Assembly (NCBI RefSeq): GCF_006438725.1 | Contig: NZ_RCZD01000003.1 | Coordinates: 400,601-464,600, forward strand | Reading direction: 5' to 3' | DNA from: Ewingella americana | Lineage (GTDB): Bacteria > Pseudomonadota > Gammaproteobacteria > Enterobacterales > Enterobacteriaceae | Length of the DNA: 64,000 nucleotides | In this document: piece after piece, positions 29,518 through 38,813 of the stretch | Layout: each line of letters opens with the position of its first letter | Position numbering within the stretch: the first letter of the stretch is position 1 | Position numbers and translations under genes: made by a program | The notes under the pieces: model-generated | The model's input: the letters and a program-made list of their open reading frames with translations, nothing else | Databases searched by the model: none | What the model was told of the DNA's origin: nothing

Positions 29518-29533
29518 TGTGAAATAGGTCAAA
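29518..29533. promoter_or_regulatory. CRP-like site upstream of citC
   Basis: TGTGA-N6-TCAAA, matching one CRP half-site fully and the other in three of five bases. Citrate fermentation genes of Klebsiella are known to be under CRP control, which makes the site plausible. Confidence 0.35.
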
Positions 29534-29694
29534 TAATCCCTGATTTTTTTGTTTAACATGCAGCATTACTCAAATCGATGTCATTTATCTTTATCCTAAG
29601 CGAAGAACGTATTGATTGAATTAATAATTCGCGGTTGGGATTTATAATAAATATTGTTTCTAATTTGTTGCATGAAAATATCATCAGGTGATTC

Positions 29695-30765
29695 ATGGAC
29701 GGAGTATTCAGTCAAATAACGCGTAACAATCATGCCGGTATAGCCGAAATTACAGGATTTTTGCGAGCCAATGACTTAAATATCGATACCACGGTTGAAG
29801 TGTTTATTACCCTGCGCCGTGATGAACAGTTACTGGCCTGCGGCGGCATTGCGGGCAACATCATCAAGTGCGTGGCCATCAGTGAAAGCGTGCGCGGAGA
29901 AGGGCTGGCGCTGGCGCTGGCGACGGAGTTGGTAAATCTGGCCTATGAGCGTCATCACAGTCATTTGTTTATCTACACCAAAACACAAAATCAGACATTA
30001 TTTCAGCGCTGTGGTTTTTATCCGATTGCCAGCGTGCCGGGCATTGTGGTGTTGATGGAAAACAGCGGCTGTCGCTTAAGCCGTTACGCGAATGAATTAC
30101 ACCAGCTTTATCAGCCTGGAAAACGTATTGGCTGCATTGTCATGAATGCCAATCCTTTCACGCGTGGACATCAATATTTAGTTCGTCAGGCGGCCAAACA
30201 GTGTGACTGGTTACACGTCTTTCTGGTCAAAGAGAATAATTCCCGCTTCTCCTATGAGGACCGTTATCAATTAGTCCGCGAAGGCATTGCAGAAATTGAA
30301 CATGTCACCCTGCATGCCGGTTCTGAATATATGATCTCCCGTGCAACATTCCCCTGTTATTTCATCAAGGATCAGGGCGTGGCGGATGACTGTTATACCG
30401 AAATTGACCTCAAAATATTCCGTCAGTATCTGGCACCTGCGCTGGGCATTACCCACCGATTTGTCGGTACCGAACCTTTTTGCGAGGTGACCGCGAAATA
30501 TAACCAGGACATGCGCTACTGGCTTGAGACTGAAACACTGACCAGCCCGCCGGTGGCGCTGGTAGAGATCCCGCGCCTCGTGTGGGAAAAAACCGCTATT
30601 TCTGCTTCGTGGGTGCGCAAATTACTGGCGCAATCCGACATCAGCACCATCCGCCAGTTGGTCCCCCCTGCAACCTGCCACTACCTCGAACAGCTTCTTG
30701 CTGCGCGCGCCGGGAAATCCGCAGAGCGGGCCATGGCGACCGCCAACCAGACAGGTGAACAATGA
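29695..30765 (+). CDS. citC: [Citrate (pro-3S)-lyase] ligase
   Basis: Activates citrate lyase by acetylating the thiol of its prosthetic group with acetate and ATP. The 356-residue protein has an N-terminal GNAT-like domain (ACGGIAGNIIKCVAISESVRGEGLALALATELV) and a C-terminal nucleotidyltransferase domain with the HxGH-type segment NANPFTRGHQYLV (residues 151-163). First gene of citCDEFXG-citT, overlapping citD by four bases. The upstream region contains no citAB sensor/regulator genes, unlike E. coli and Klebsiella. Confidence 0.95.
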   Translation: MDGVFSQITRNNHAGIAEITGFLRANDLNIDTTVEVFITLRRDEQLLACGGIAGNIIKCVAISESVRGEGLALALATELVNLAYERHHSHLFIYTKTQNQTLFQRCGFYPIASVPGIVVLMENSGCRLSRYANELHQLYQPGKRIGCIVMNANPFTRGHQYLVRQAAKQCDWLHVFLVKENNSRFSYEDRYQLVREGIAEIEHVTLHAGSEYMISRATFPCYFIKDQGVADDCYTEIDLKIFRQYLAPALGITHRFVGTEPFCEVTAKYNQDMRYWLETETLTSPPVALVEIPRLVWEKTAISASWVRKLLAQSDISTIRQLVPPATCHYLEQLLAARAGKSAERAMATANQTGEQ

Positions 30766-31052
30766 ACATTATCCGTGAAACCCTTGCCGGCACGCTGGAG
30801 TCCAGTGATGTCATGGTGCGCGTTGCGCCAAATTCCAGCCATATCGACGTACAACTGAGTAGCACCGTGGAGAAGCAGTTCGGCCATCTTATCCGCCTGC
30901 GTATTCGCGAAGTCCTGAAAGATCTACAGATTGAAACCGTCACGTTGGTGGTCGATGACAAAGGCGCGCTCGACTGCGTGCTGCGCGCCCGTCTGGAGAC
31001 GGCGCTGATCCGCGCCAGTGACCAAAATCCTAACCAATGGGAGACCCGCTGA
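30762..31052 (+). CDS. citD: Citrate lyase acyl carrier protein (gamma subunit)
   Basis: Carries the phosphoribosyl-dephospho-CoA prosthetic group of citrate lyase. 96 residues; the attachment serine is Ser14 within the conserved [15 protein letters not shown]. It starts at an ATG that overlaps the citC stop (ATGA) and its stop overlaps the citE start (TGATG), so translation of the three is coupled. Confidence 0.95.
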   Translation: MNIIRETLAGTLESSDVMVRVAPNSSHIDVQLSSTVEKQFGHLIRLRIREVLKDLQIETVTLVVDDKGALDCVLRARLETALIRASDQNPNQWETR

Positions 31053-31954
31053 TGCCGACACTGACACAACGCAAGCTCAGGATGCGTCGCAGCATGTTAT
31101 TTGTGCCCGGTGCTAATGCGGCGATGGTGAGTAATGCCTTTATTTATCAGGCTGATGCCGTGATGTTCGATCTCGAGGACTCGGTGATCCTGCGTGAAAA
31201 GGATGCTGCCCGCCGTCTGGTTTACCATGCGCTGCAACATCCGCTTTACCGCGAAACCGAAACCATCGTGCGGGTTAACGCCCTGGATTCCGTCTATGGC
31301 CTCGCCGATCTTGAGGCGGTGGTGCGTGGCGGCGCTGACATTGTGCGCCTGCCGAAAACCGATACCGCGCAGGACGTTACCGACATGGAAACCGAAATCG
31401 CACGTATCGAAGCGCAGTGCGGTCGCCCGGTGGGTAGCACCGGCATGCTGGCAGCGATTGAATCTGCTCGCGGTATTACTCAGGCGGTCAGCATTGCCAG
31501 CGCATCACCCAGGCTGATTGGCATTGCCCTCGGCGCAGAAGATTACGTCCGCGATCTGCGCACCGAACGCTCCCCTGAAGGAACCGAACTGCTGTTCGCC
31601 CGCTGCTCCATTTTACAAGCTGCGCGCGCTGTCGGCATTCAGGCTTTCGATACGGTCTATTCGCAAGCCAACAACGACGCGGGTTTTCTCAACGAAGCGA
31701 CCCATATCAAACAGCTAGGTTTTGACGGCAAATCGCTGATCAACCCGCGTCAGATTGAACTGCTGCACAACCTCTATGCGCCAACGCTGGCCGAAAGAGA
31801 CCACGCGCAAGCGGTGGTTGACGCTGCTGCTGCTGCCGAAGCCGAAGGGCGCGGTGTGGTGTCGCTTAACGGAAAGATGGTCGATAGCCCGGTTATTGAG
31901 CGGGCGCGTCTGGTATTACAACGGGCGGCATTGTCCGGCCTGCGGGATGAATAA
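31052..31954 (+). CDS. citE: Citrate lyase beta subunit (citryl-ACP lyase)
   Basis: Cleaves citryl-ACP to oxaloacetate and acetyl-ACP. Starting at the ATG at 31052 ([32 protein letters not shown]) it has 300 residues, close to E. coli CitE. GGGAGA sits seven bases upstream, so I prefer this to an ATG fifteen bases earlier inside citD. The HpcH/HpaI aldolase-fold blocks [26 protein letters not shown] and [15 protein letters not shown], with the magnesium-binding acidic residues, are intact. Confidence 0.95.
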   Translation: MPTLTQRKLRMRRSMLFVPGANAAMVSNAFIYQADAVMFDLEDSVILREKDAARRLVYHALQHPLYRETETIVRVNALDSVYGLADLEAVVRGGADIVRLPKTDTAQDVTDMETEIARIEAQCGRPVGSTGMLAAIESARGITQAVSIASASPRLIGIALGAEDYVRDLRTERSPEGTELLFARCSILQAARAVGIQAFDTVYSQANNDAGFLNEATHIKQLGFDGKSLINPRQIELLHNLYAPTLAERDHAQAVVDAAAAAEAEGRGVVSLNGKMVDSPVIERARLVLQRAALSGLRDE

Positions 31955-31967
31955 GATGGGGAATGAC

Positions 31968-33482
31968 ATGCAAAGGCAACAGCGCTTAAGCCAGTTCAAC
32001 GAAACCTCAGCGGAGGCGTTCAGCCCGTTCGCGCCGGTTTCCAAAGCCAACCTTCAGGCGGCCAAACCGCGTGATCACAAACTGTGTTCGTCGCTGGAAA
32101 ACGCCATCCGCCGCAGCGGATTGCAGGACGGCATGACCATTTCATTTCACCATGCCTTCCGTGGCGGTGATCTGACGCTCAATCAGGTGGTCGACACCCT
32201 GGCCGTCATGGGTTTTAAAAATCTTACACTGGCATCCAGCTCACTGAGTGAATGCCATGGGCCACTCATTGAACATATTCGTCACGGTGTGATCAGCGCC
32301 ATTTACACCTCAGGCCTGCGCGGCCCGTTGGCGGAAGCCCTCTCGCATGGCGCGCTGCCTGAATTACCGCCGGTACAAATTCACTCCCACGGCGGGCGCG
32401 TTAATCTGATCGAAAGCGGTGAGCTGAGCATTGACGTGGCCTTTTTGGGTGTTCCTGCCTGTGACATTTTCGGCAATGCCAACGGCCACAGCGGTAAAGC
32501 GCGCTGCGGTTCGCTGGGCTATGCGCAGGTGGACGCACAGTACGCGCGTCAGGTGGTCTTGCTGACCGAACAGGTGTTGCCTTACCCGCACGTTGCCAGC
32601 ATCGCACAGGACCGCGTTGACCTGATTGTGCAGGTGGAAAGAGTCGGTGATGCCGAGAAGATCGGTGCTGACGCCACCCGTATGACCACCAATCCGCGTG
32701 AATTACTGATCGCTCGCCGCGCCGCTGACGTCATTGTCGCCTCCGGCTATTTTAAGCAGGGTTTTTCTCTGCAAACCGGTACCGGTGGAGCGTCGCTGGC
32801 CGTGACGCGTTTTCTGGAAAACAGCATGCGCCGTCAGGGGATCACCGCCGGCTTCGCCCTCGGTGGTATCACCGCGTCGATTGTCGATTTGCATGAAAAA
32901 GGGCTGATCGAACGCCTGCTCGACGTACAAAGCTTTGACCGGCAGGCCGCAGAATCGCTGGCGCGTAATCCCGGTCACTATGAAATCAGCGCCAATCAGT
33001 ACGCTAACTTGGGGTCGAAAGGGGCGTCAGTGGAACAGCTGGACGTCGTGGTTCTCAGCGCGTTGGAAATCGACACCGGGTTTAACGTCAACGTATTGAC
33101 CGGTTCTGATGGCGTGCTGCGTGGTGCATCTGGCGGCCATTGCGATACTGCGGCGGCAGCGCGTTTGGCCATTATCGTGGCACCTCTGGTCCGCGGGCGT
33201 ATTCCGACACTGGTTGAGCAGGTCACCACCTGTGTCACGCCGGGGTCAAGTATCGACATTCTGGTTACCGATCACGGTATCGCCGTTAACCCTTCGCGCC
33301 CGGATCTGACCAAGAGTTTGCAATTGGCCGGAGTCCACACCGTCACCATTGAATGGCTCTATGAGCGGGCGCGCCTGCTTAGCGGTGAGCCTACCCCCCT
33401 GGCCTTTACCGACCGCGTAGTGGCCGTAGTACGTTATCGCGACGGCTCGGTTATCGATGTCGTTCATCAGATTGAGGAGTAG
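31968..33482 (+). CDS. citF: Citrate lyase alpha subunit (citrate:acetyl-ACP transferase)
   Basis: Exchanges acetyl-ACP for citryl-ACP. From the ATG at 31968, with GGGGA five bases upstream, the product has 504 residues (E. coli 510); an ATG at 31956 is an alternative. Conserved stretches include DGMTISFHHAFRGGDLT, IHSHGGRVNLIESGEL, GTGGASLAVTRFLE, GSKGASVEQLDVVVLSALEID and GVLRGASGGHCDTAAAARL. A long open frame upstream in the same phase overlaps citE and is not coding. Confidence 0.95.
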   Translation: MQRQQRLSQFNETSAEAFSPFAPVSKANLQAAKPRDHKLCSSLENAIRRSGLQDGMTISFHHAFRGGDLTLNQVVDTLAVMGFKNLTLASSSLSECHGPLIEHIRHGVISAIYTSGLRGPLAEALSHGALPELPPVQIHSHGGRVNLIESGELSIDVAFLGVPACDIFGNANGHSGKARCGSLGYAQVDAQYARQVVLLTEQVLPYPHVASIAQDRVDLIVQVERVGDAEKIGADATRMTTNPRELLIARRAADVIVASGYFKQGFSLQTGTGGASLAVTRFLENSMRRQGITAGFALGGITASIVDLHEKGLIERLLDVQSFDRQAAESLARNPGHYEISANQYANLGSKGASVEQLDVVVLSALEIDTGFNVNVLTGSDGVLRGASGGHCDTAAAARLAIIVAPLVRGRIPTLVEQVTTCVTPGSSIDILVTDHGIAVNPSRPDLTKSLQLAGVHTVTIEWLYERARLLSGEPTPLAFTDRVVAVVRYRDGSVIDVVHQIEE

Positions 33483-33484
33483 CC

Positions 33485-34030
33485 GTGCACGCTATCTCCC
33501 CGTTATTGGCCGCCAACCGCGCCGTCAGTTTGCCGGAGCTTCTTACTAGCCGTGAATCTCGTCAGACCCGGCAGCGGGCATGGTTGGCGCGCCATCATTG
33601 CACCTTAATTTCCCTGACGATGGTGATGCCGGGCGCGGTCAAGGACACCACGCTCAGCAGGGAACTGTTTTGCCTCGCCTGGCAGGCGTTGGAAACACTC
33701 AGTCAGCAGCGTGGGTGGCCATGGCTGGCGTGGCGCTGTCTGCCACAAGACACTGGCAGCGAAGGGTTGATCGCCCTCGACGTTCCCGCGCAAGAGGTCA
33801 AACAGGCCACGCTGGCGCTGGAAGATAACCAGCCGCTGGGCCGCCTGTGGGATATCGACGTGTTAGACGCCAGCGGAGCAATTCTCTCGCGCCGCGATTT
33901 CGGCCTGCCTGCGCGCCATTGTCTGCTCTGCGCGCAACCCGCCAACCAGTGCGGCCGCGAGCAAAAGCACAGCACGGCGCAATTGCTTGGCCATATGCAA
34001 AGGTTATTTGATGCCGCAGCCGGAAAATAA
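33485..34030 (+). CDS. citX: Apo-citrate lyase phosphoribosyl-dephospho-CoA transferase
   Basis: Attaches the prosthetic group precursor to the serine of CitD. 181 residues (E. coli 183). GTG start at 33485, supported by GAGGAG immediately before it and by alignment of the N-terminus. The family block LWDIDVLDASGAILSRRDFGLPARHCLLC is present near residues 120-148. The C-terminus overlaps the start of citG by 20 bases. Confidence 0.93.
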   Translation: MHAISPLLAANRAVSLPELLTSRESRQTRQRAWLARHHCTLISLTMVMPGAVKDTTLSRELFCLAWQALETLSQQRGWPWLAWRCLPQDTGSEGLIALDVPAQEVKQATLALEDNQPLGRLWDIDVLDASGAILSRRDFGLPARHCLLCAQPANQCGREQKHSTAQLLGHMQRLFDAAAGK

Positions 34031-34889
34031 ACCGCCGCTTCAGGCCGCGTGCGGCCCGGCAGAATGGGCCGTGCTGGCGTATCAGGCGTTATTGAATGAG
34101 GTCAATTTGACGCCAAAACCCGGACTGGTGGATCGCGCCAACAGCGGCGCTCACCAGGACATGACGCTGCAGCACTTCTACCGCAGCGCAGACGCCATTG
34201 CCCCGTGGTTTATGCGTTTTATAGCGGAAGGCGAGGGGAGTTGTCAGCAGCCGGAGGGCGACATATTACGCCGTCTGCGCCCACTGGGCATGGGGTGTGA
34301 AAATGCCATGTTTACGGCTACCGGCGGTGTGAATACCCATAAGGGCACTGTGTTTTCCATGGGGTTGCTGTGCTGTGCGCTGGGGCGTTTGCACCGTCTT
34401 GGTCAGGTTATTAATGCTGTTTCTCTCTGTCAGCAGGTGGCCTTTTTCTGCCAGCAGATGGTGGAGAACGAGCTGTCATGCGCCAAAACCTCGTTACCTC
34501 AAACTGCCGGACAGCGGTTGTTTCATCTGTACGGGTTGACGGGCGCACGCGGCGAGGCGCAGTCAGGTTTTGCGACGGTGATAGCACACAGCCTGCCGCT
34601 GTACCGGCGCCTGACAGCGCAGGGCGCAGGACAGGAGCAGGCACTGAGCCAGACGTTGCTGTTGCTGATGAGCGTGAATGCGGACACCAATGTGGTTTCT
34701 CGCGGGGGGCTGGCAGGGCTGACGTGGTTACAACGCCGCGCCAGTGAAGTACTCAATGACTCTCACCGCCAGGAAGCCACGTCGTCAGTAGAGGTATTCG
34801 ATGAACAATGTATTGCCCGTAATCTCAGCCCCGGAGGCAGCGCCGATCTGTTGATTGTCACCTGGTTTTTGGCGCAGTTCCCGGAATAA
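34011..34889 (+). CDS. citG: Triphosphoribosyl-dephospho-CoA synthase
   Basis: Makes the prosthetic group precursor of citrate lyase from dephospho-CoA and ATP. The ATG at 34011 has AAAGG upstream and gives 292 residues, the E. coli CitG length. Recognisable blocks are EVNLTPKPGLVDRANSGAHQDM, ATGGVNTHKGTVFSMGLLC, LTGARGEAQSGF and VNADTNVVSRGGLAGL. It overlaps citX and is followed after about 60 bases by citT. Confidence 0.94.
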   Translation: MPQPENKPPLQAACGPAEWAVLAYQALLNEVNLTPKPGLVDRANSGAHQDMTLQHFYRSADAIAPWFMRFIAEGEGSCQQPEGDILRRLRPLGMGCENAMFTATGGVNTHKGTVFSMGLLCCALGRLHRLGQVINAVSLCQQVAFFCQQMVENELSCAKTSLPQTAGQRLFHLYGLTGARGEAQSGFATVIAHSLPLYRRLTAQGAGQEQALSQTLLLLMSVNADTNVVSRGGLAGLTWLQRRASEVLNDSHRQEATSSVEVFDEQCIARNLSPGGSADLLIVTWFLAQFPE

Positions 34890-34948
34890 ACATATAACAA
34901 ATCCGGGTGATATTTATCACCTTAACCCGTTTTTACAGGAGACCAGTT

Positions 34949-36412
34949 ATGGTCATATCGAAGGATTTCATCGGAAAAGCGCTATTGCCGCTGGTGGTGC
35001 TGGCCGTCTTACTTTGCATCCCCGTACCGGACGGTATGCCGCCGCAGGCGTGGCGTTATTTCGCCATTTTTGTCGCCATGATTGTGGGCATGATCCTCGA
35101 ACCTATCCCGGCGACGGCGATCAGTTTTATCGCCATGACGGCGTGCGTCATTGGTTCTAACTGGGTGCTGTTTGATGCCAAAGAATTGGCCGATCCGCAT
35201 TTCGAAGCCGGGAAACAGGCGTTGAAATGGGGTCTGGCCGGTTTTTCCAGTACCACCGTATGGCTGGTATTTGGGGCATTCATCTTTGCGCTGGGCTATG
35301 AAGCTACCGGCCTTGGTCGGCGCATCGCGTTGATTATGGTTAAGTTCATGGGTAAGCGTACCCTGACACTGGGCTATGCCATCGTGATTATCGATATTCT
35401 ATTGGCACCGTTCACACCGTCAAATACCGCCCGCACCGGCGGCACGGTTTTCCCGGTGGTGAAAAACCTGCCTGCCCTGTTTGAATCCTATCCTAATGAC
35501 CCGTCCTCCCGCCGCATCGGTGGTTATCTGATGTGGATGATGGTGATCAGTACCAGCCTCAGCTCTTCTATGTTTATTACCGGCGCTGCGCCTAACATTC
35601 TGGGCGTCGAGTTTGTCAGTAAAATTGCCGGCGTACACATTGGCTGGATGCAATGGTTCCTGGCTTTCCTGCCGGTGGGGTTGATTTTGCTGGTGGTGGC
35701 ACCGTGGCTGTCGTATGTCCTGTACAAACCGGGTGTGACCAGAAGCAACGAAGTGTCAGTCTGGGCAGTCGGGGCGCTGAAAGAGATGGGCGCGCTGACC
35801 AGAAAAGAGCTGACGCTAATTGTCTTGGTGCTGTTTAGCCTGTGCTTATGGGTGTTCGGCAACGACTATATTGATGCCACGGCTGTCGGTCTGCTGGCCG
35901 TGTCATTGATGCTGATCCTGCATGTTGTGGCGTGGAAAGATGTCACCAAATACTCCAGTGCATGGAATACACTGGTGAACCTCGCGACGTTGGTAGTGAT
36001 GGCCAGCGGGCTGACCCGCTCGGGCTTCATCGCCTGGTTTGCTGACACCATGAGTCATCATCTCAGCAGTTTCTCACCGAACACGACGGTGGTGGCATTG
36101 GTACTGGTGTTCTATTTCTCCCACTATCTGTTTGCCAGCCTGTCGGCGCATACCGCCACCATGATGCCGGTCATTCTGGCTGTGGCTATGGGGTTACCGG
36201 GCTTGCCGATGGCCGAACTCTCCATGCTGCTGGTGTTATCCATCGGTATTATGGGCGTGCTGACGCCATACGCGACCGGACCGGGCGTGATTATTTATGG
36301 CTGCGGATACGTCAAATCGAAAGATTACTGGCGGCTCGGCGGCATCATGGGCGTGCTCTATATTTCCATGCTGCTGCTGGTGGGCTGGCCGGTGATGAGA
36401 TTGTGGATGTAA
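34949..36412 (+). CDS. citT: Citrate:succinate antiporter CitT
   Basis: Inner-membrane DASS/SLC13-type exchanger that brings citrate in and succinate out during anaerobic citrate fermentation. Starting at the ATG at 34949 (ACAGGAGA upstream) it has 487 residues, as E. coli CitT, and matches it closely over PVPDGMPPQAWRYFAIFVAMIVGMILEPIPATAISFIA, TPSNTARTGGTVFPV and SIGIMGVLTPYATGPGVIIYGCGYVKS. The pairing with citrate lyase but no oxaloacetate decarboxylase implies the E. coli-type route through fumarate to succinate. Confidence 0.96.
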   Translation: MVISKDFIGKALLPLVVLAVLLCIPVPDGMPPQAWRYFAIFVAMIVGMILEPIPATAISFIAMTACVIGSNWVLFDAKELADPHFEAGKQALKWGLAGFSSTTVWLVFGAFIFALGYEATGLGRRIALIMVKFMGKRTLTLGYAIVIIDILLAPFTPSNTARTGGTVFPVVKNLPALFESYPNDPSSRRIGGYLMWMMVISTSLSSSMFITGAAPNILGVEFVSKIAGVHIGWMQWFLAFLPVGLILLVVAPWLSYVLYKPGVTRSNEVSVWAVGALKEMGALTRKELTLIVLVLFSLCLWVFGNDYIDATAVGLLAVSLMLILHVVAWKDVTKYSSAWNTLVNLATLVVMASGLTRSGFIAWFADTMSHHLSSFSPNTTVVALVLVFYFSHYLFASLSAHTATMMPVILAVAMGLPGLPMAELSMLLVLSIGIMGVLTPYATGPGVIIYGCGYVKSKDYWRLGGIMGVLYISMLLLVGWPVMRLWM

Positions 36413-36441
36413 CCGCAATCTGCTATTGAACCTATCTGAAC

Positions 36442-36466
36442 AAGCGGAGCTAACCCTCCGCTTTCT
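36442..36466 (+). terminator. Probable terminator after citT
   Basis: Eight-pair stem AAGCGGAG/CTCCGCTT (36442-36449, 36456-36463) with a six-base loop; the T tract after it is short (TCTTG), so termination may be partial. Confidence 0.6.
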
Positions 36467-36566
36467 TGATGAATTTTTTGGTAATACACCTTAACGCGTT
36501 GTAACCTCACACCGATTCGCTCCCGCCACGACATCCTGTACTCTTAATAGTCTTCGCATATCGCAT

Positions 36567-36581
36567 TGATAATTATTCTCG
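36567..36581. promoter_or_regulatory. Fur box
   Basis: TGATAAT-T-ATTCTCG matches the Fur 7-1-7 pattern TGATAAT-N-ATTATCA in 12 of 14 specified positions; on the other strand it reads GAGAATAATTATCA, a very common Fur-site form. It lies about 310 bases upstream of the ABC permease and marks an iron-repressed promoter. Confidence 0.7.
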
Positions 36582-36595
36582 TTTCCATTATTGTT

Positions 36596-36828
36596 ATGCC
36601 CTCTTCAGGGAGAGGTAACGGCATTGCAAGAAGATGATTATGCGGAGAAAAGCCGCGAGGAATTCGTAACATACCCTGCTGGGCATCGAAGAATTGCTGG
36701 GCAACCTGTTGAACCGCGAAAAGCAGGCGCAGGTCAGTCTCACGCCGCTGATGCAGCGTAAAGGGGTCTCCTCTGAATGCGGTGGAAACGGGCCGCGAGT
36801 AGGCATCTACTGGACCCTGGCCGAATAA
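36596..36828 (+). pseudogene. Possible broken small gene between the Fur box and the iron permease
   Basis: No single frame is open, but joining two plus-strand frames gives a continuous protein-like sequence. The first frame covers about 36603-36675 (LQGEVTALQEDDYAEKSREE) and the second about 36670-36828 (LLGIEELLGNLLNREKQAQV..., ending VGIYWTLAE before TAA). I do not recognise the family. It starts just behind the Fur box, so the first gene of the iron operon may have decayed here. A coincidence of open frames is also possible. Confidence 0.3.
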
Positions 36829-36894
36829 CCGGAAAACACGCAGCGACGTAAATACTGCGGTTTTTGTATTATCAATCAATGAGATGTCAGACAC

Positions 36895-37977
36895 ATGAGC
36901 GCAACCCCCGATCCCTTACTGATGGCCAGCCCGCAGGCTGACAACAGCGTGATGGGCCAATACCAACGCATTGTCCGCCGCCGTCTGTTGCTGATGTTGG
37001 TACTGGTGATGGCGATTATCGCCTCACTGATCATCGACTTCATCATGGGGCCGTCGGGGTTGTCGCTCGGTACGCTGTGGCAAACGCTGTTTGATGCAGC
37101 GTCGGCCGATGCCGGTACCCGCGTGATTGTCTGGGATATCCGTCTGCCGTATGCGCTGATGGCGATTGCCGTCGGCATGTCGCTTGGCCTGGCCGGGGCT
37201 GAGATGCAAACCATCCTTAATAACCCGCTGGCTTCGCCGTTTACCCTTGGCGTCTCTTCGGCGGCGGCCTTTGGCGCCGCGCTGGCGATTGTACTCGGCA
37301 TAGGTATTCCGGGCGTGCCGGATCAATGGTTTATCTCCGCTAACGCTTTTATCTTTGCCTTACTCGCCGCGCTGATGCTGGACGGCATTACGCGCTGGAC
37401 GCGTGTCGCCAGTTCCGGCGTGGTGCTGTTTGGTATTGCGCTGGTCTTTACCTTTAACGCACTGGTTTCGCTGATGCAGTTTATCGCCACCGAAGATACT
37501 TTGCAGGGGCTGGTGTTCTGGACCATGGGCAGTCTGGCGCGTGCGTCATGGGTCAAACTTGGCGTGATGCTGCTGGCCTTCTTCGTGCTGTTACCTTGGT
37601 CGATGATGAGTGCATGGAAGCTGACGGCGTTGCGTCTGGGCGAAGATCGCGCCATCAGTTTTGGTATCGATGTGCGCCGTTTACGCCTTGGCACCTTGTT
37701 GCGCATCAGTATTCTCTCCGCGCTGGCGGTGGCCTTTGTCGGGCCGATTGGTTTCATCGGTCTGGTTGCGCCGCACATCGCCCGCCTGATGTTTGGTGAG
37801 GATCACCGTTTCTATCTGCCAGCCAGTGCGCTGATTGGTGCGCTGGTGCTGTCGATGGCGTCTGTGGCCTCAAAAAATCTGGTACCGGGCGTCATTATTC
37901 CTGTGGGTATCGTGACCTCGCTGGTCGGCGTGCCGTTCTTCCTGAGTATTATTTTGCGCCATCGGGGGAATGTCTGA
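36895..37977 (+). CDS. FecCD-family iron-siderophore ABC permease
   Basis: Membrane subunit of an iron-chelate importer (BtuC/FecCD fold), 360 residues with about nine to ten hydrophobic helices. Family marks include LAGAEMQTILNNPLASPFTLGVSSAAAFGAALA, the segment GPIGFIGLVAPHIARLMFGEDHRFYLPASALIGALVL, and a C-terminal VPGVIIPVGIVTSLVGVPFFLSIILR. Only one permease is encoded, so it would act as a homodimer with the ATPase that follows. No periplasmic binding protein is found here. Which siderophore it serves is unknown; the neighbouring receptor gene is cirA. Confidence 0.9.
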   Translation: MSATPDPLLMASPQADNSVMGQYQRIVRRRLLLMLVLVMAIIASLIIDFIMGPSGLSLGTLWQTLFDAASADAGTRVIVWDIRLPYALMAIAVGMSLGLAGAEMQTILNNPLASPFTLGVSSAAAFGAALAIVLGIGIPGVPDQWFISANAFIFALLAALMLDGITRWTRVASSGVVLFGIALVFTFNALVSLMQFIATEDTLQGLVFWTMGSLARASWVKLGVMLLAFFVLLPWSMMSAWKLTALRLGEDRAISFGIDVRRLRLGTLLRISILSALAVAFVGPIGFIGLVAPHIARLMFGEDHRFYLPASALIGALVLSMASVASKNLVPGVIIPVGIVTSLVGVPFFLSIILRHRGNV

Positions 37978-38813
37978 TGTCTGCTGTACTGCAATTCAAA
38001 GCCAGAACAAACCTGAATGCGGCAACGCAGGGCTTGCAACTCCGGGACTTTAACGCCGGATACCCCAAGCGCCCGGTGATCCGCCATCTCAATGTACCGA
38101 TGTTGCCGCGCGGAAAAATCACCGTGTTACTGGGCCCGAATGGCAGCGGAAAATCGACGTTGCTACGTGCACTGGCCGGGCTGAACCGTGCCGAAGGGCA
38201 GTTGCTCCTCGATGGTCATGACCTGATGCCGATGCCGTTTGCCCGCCGCGCTGAACAGGTGGTTTACCTGCCGCAGTCGCTGCCTGCGGGCGTGCATCTG
38301 CACGTGCTGGAATCCATTATCGTGGCCCAGCGCGCCTCCGGCAGTAATAGCAAACAGGCCGAAACCACCGAACAGGTGATGACGTTGCTGCAACAACTGG
38401 GTATTGAACATCTGGCGCTGAGTTATCTTGATCAGCTCTCCGGCGGACAAAAACAGCTGGTGGGTCTGGCGCAGTCGCTGATCCGTCAGCCGTCGTTGTT
38501 GCTGCTCGACGAACCCTTGTCAGCGCTGGATTTAAACTACCAGTTCCACGTGATGGATTTGGTGCGCAAAGAGACGCAAAAACGCAATATCGTCACCGTG
38601 GTGGTGGTGCATGATATCAACATCGCGCTGCGCCACGGTGACCGCGTACTGATGCTCAAAGACGGTAATCTGATTGCCGACGGGGAACCGGAAGAGGTGA
38701 TCACTCCGGAAAGTCTGGCACGCGTTTATGGCGTGCGTGGACGTATTGAACGCTGCTCGCAGGGTACGCCGCAAATCTTGATTGACGGATTAGTCAGCGC
38801 ACCCTCGATTTAA
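37977..38813 (+). CDS. Iron-siderophore ABC transporter ATPase
   Basis: Energising subunit for the permease encoded directly upstream; the start overlaps the permease stop (TGATG). 278 residues with Walker A GPNGSGKSTLLRAL, signature LSGGQKQLVGLAQSL, Walker B LLLLDEPLSALD and the switch histidine in VVVVHDINIALRHGDRV, all typical of FecE/FepC-type proteins. Its stop lies about 210 bases before cirA. Confidence 0.92.
   Translation: MSAVLQFKARTNLNAATQGLQLRDFNAGYPKRPVIRHLNVPMLPRGKITVLLGPNGSGKSTLLRALAGLNRAEGQLLLDGHDLMPMPFARRAEQVVYLPQSLPAGVHLHVLESIIVAQRASGSNSKQAETTEQVMTLLQQLGIEHLALSYLDQLSGGQKQLVGLAQSLIRQPSLLLLDEPLSALDLNYQFHVMDLVRKETQKRNIVTVVVVHDINIALRHGDRVLMLKDGNLIADGEPEEVITPESLARVYGVRGRIERCSQGTPQILIDGLVSAPSI

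Larger units (their letters stand above)
36413..36894. other. Region between citT and the iron ABC permease
   Basis: Holds the citT terminator candidate, a Fur box, and a short stretch that reads as a broken gene (each listed separately). A 116-codon frame exists on the minus strand but would run through the Fur box and has no recognisable family. Confidence 0.5.

Noticed and set aside
36544..36894. 116-codon minus-strand frame between citT and the iron permease
   Set aside because: It would cross the Fur box and promoter, has no recognisable domain, and the plus strand gives a better, though broken, reading.
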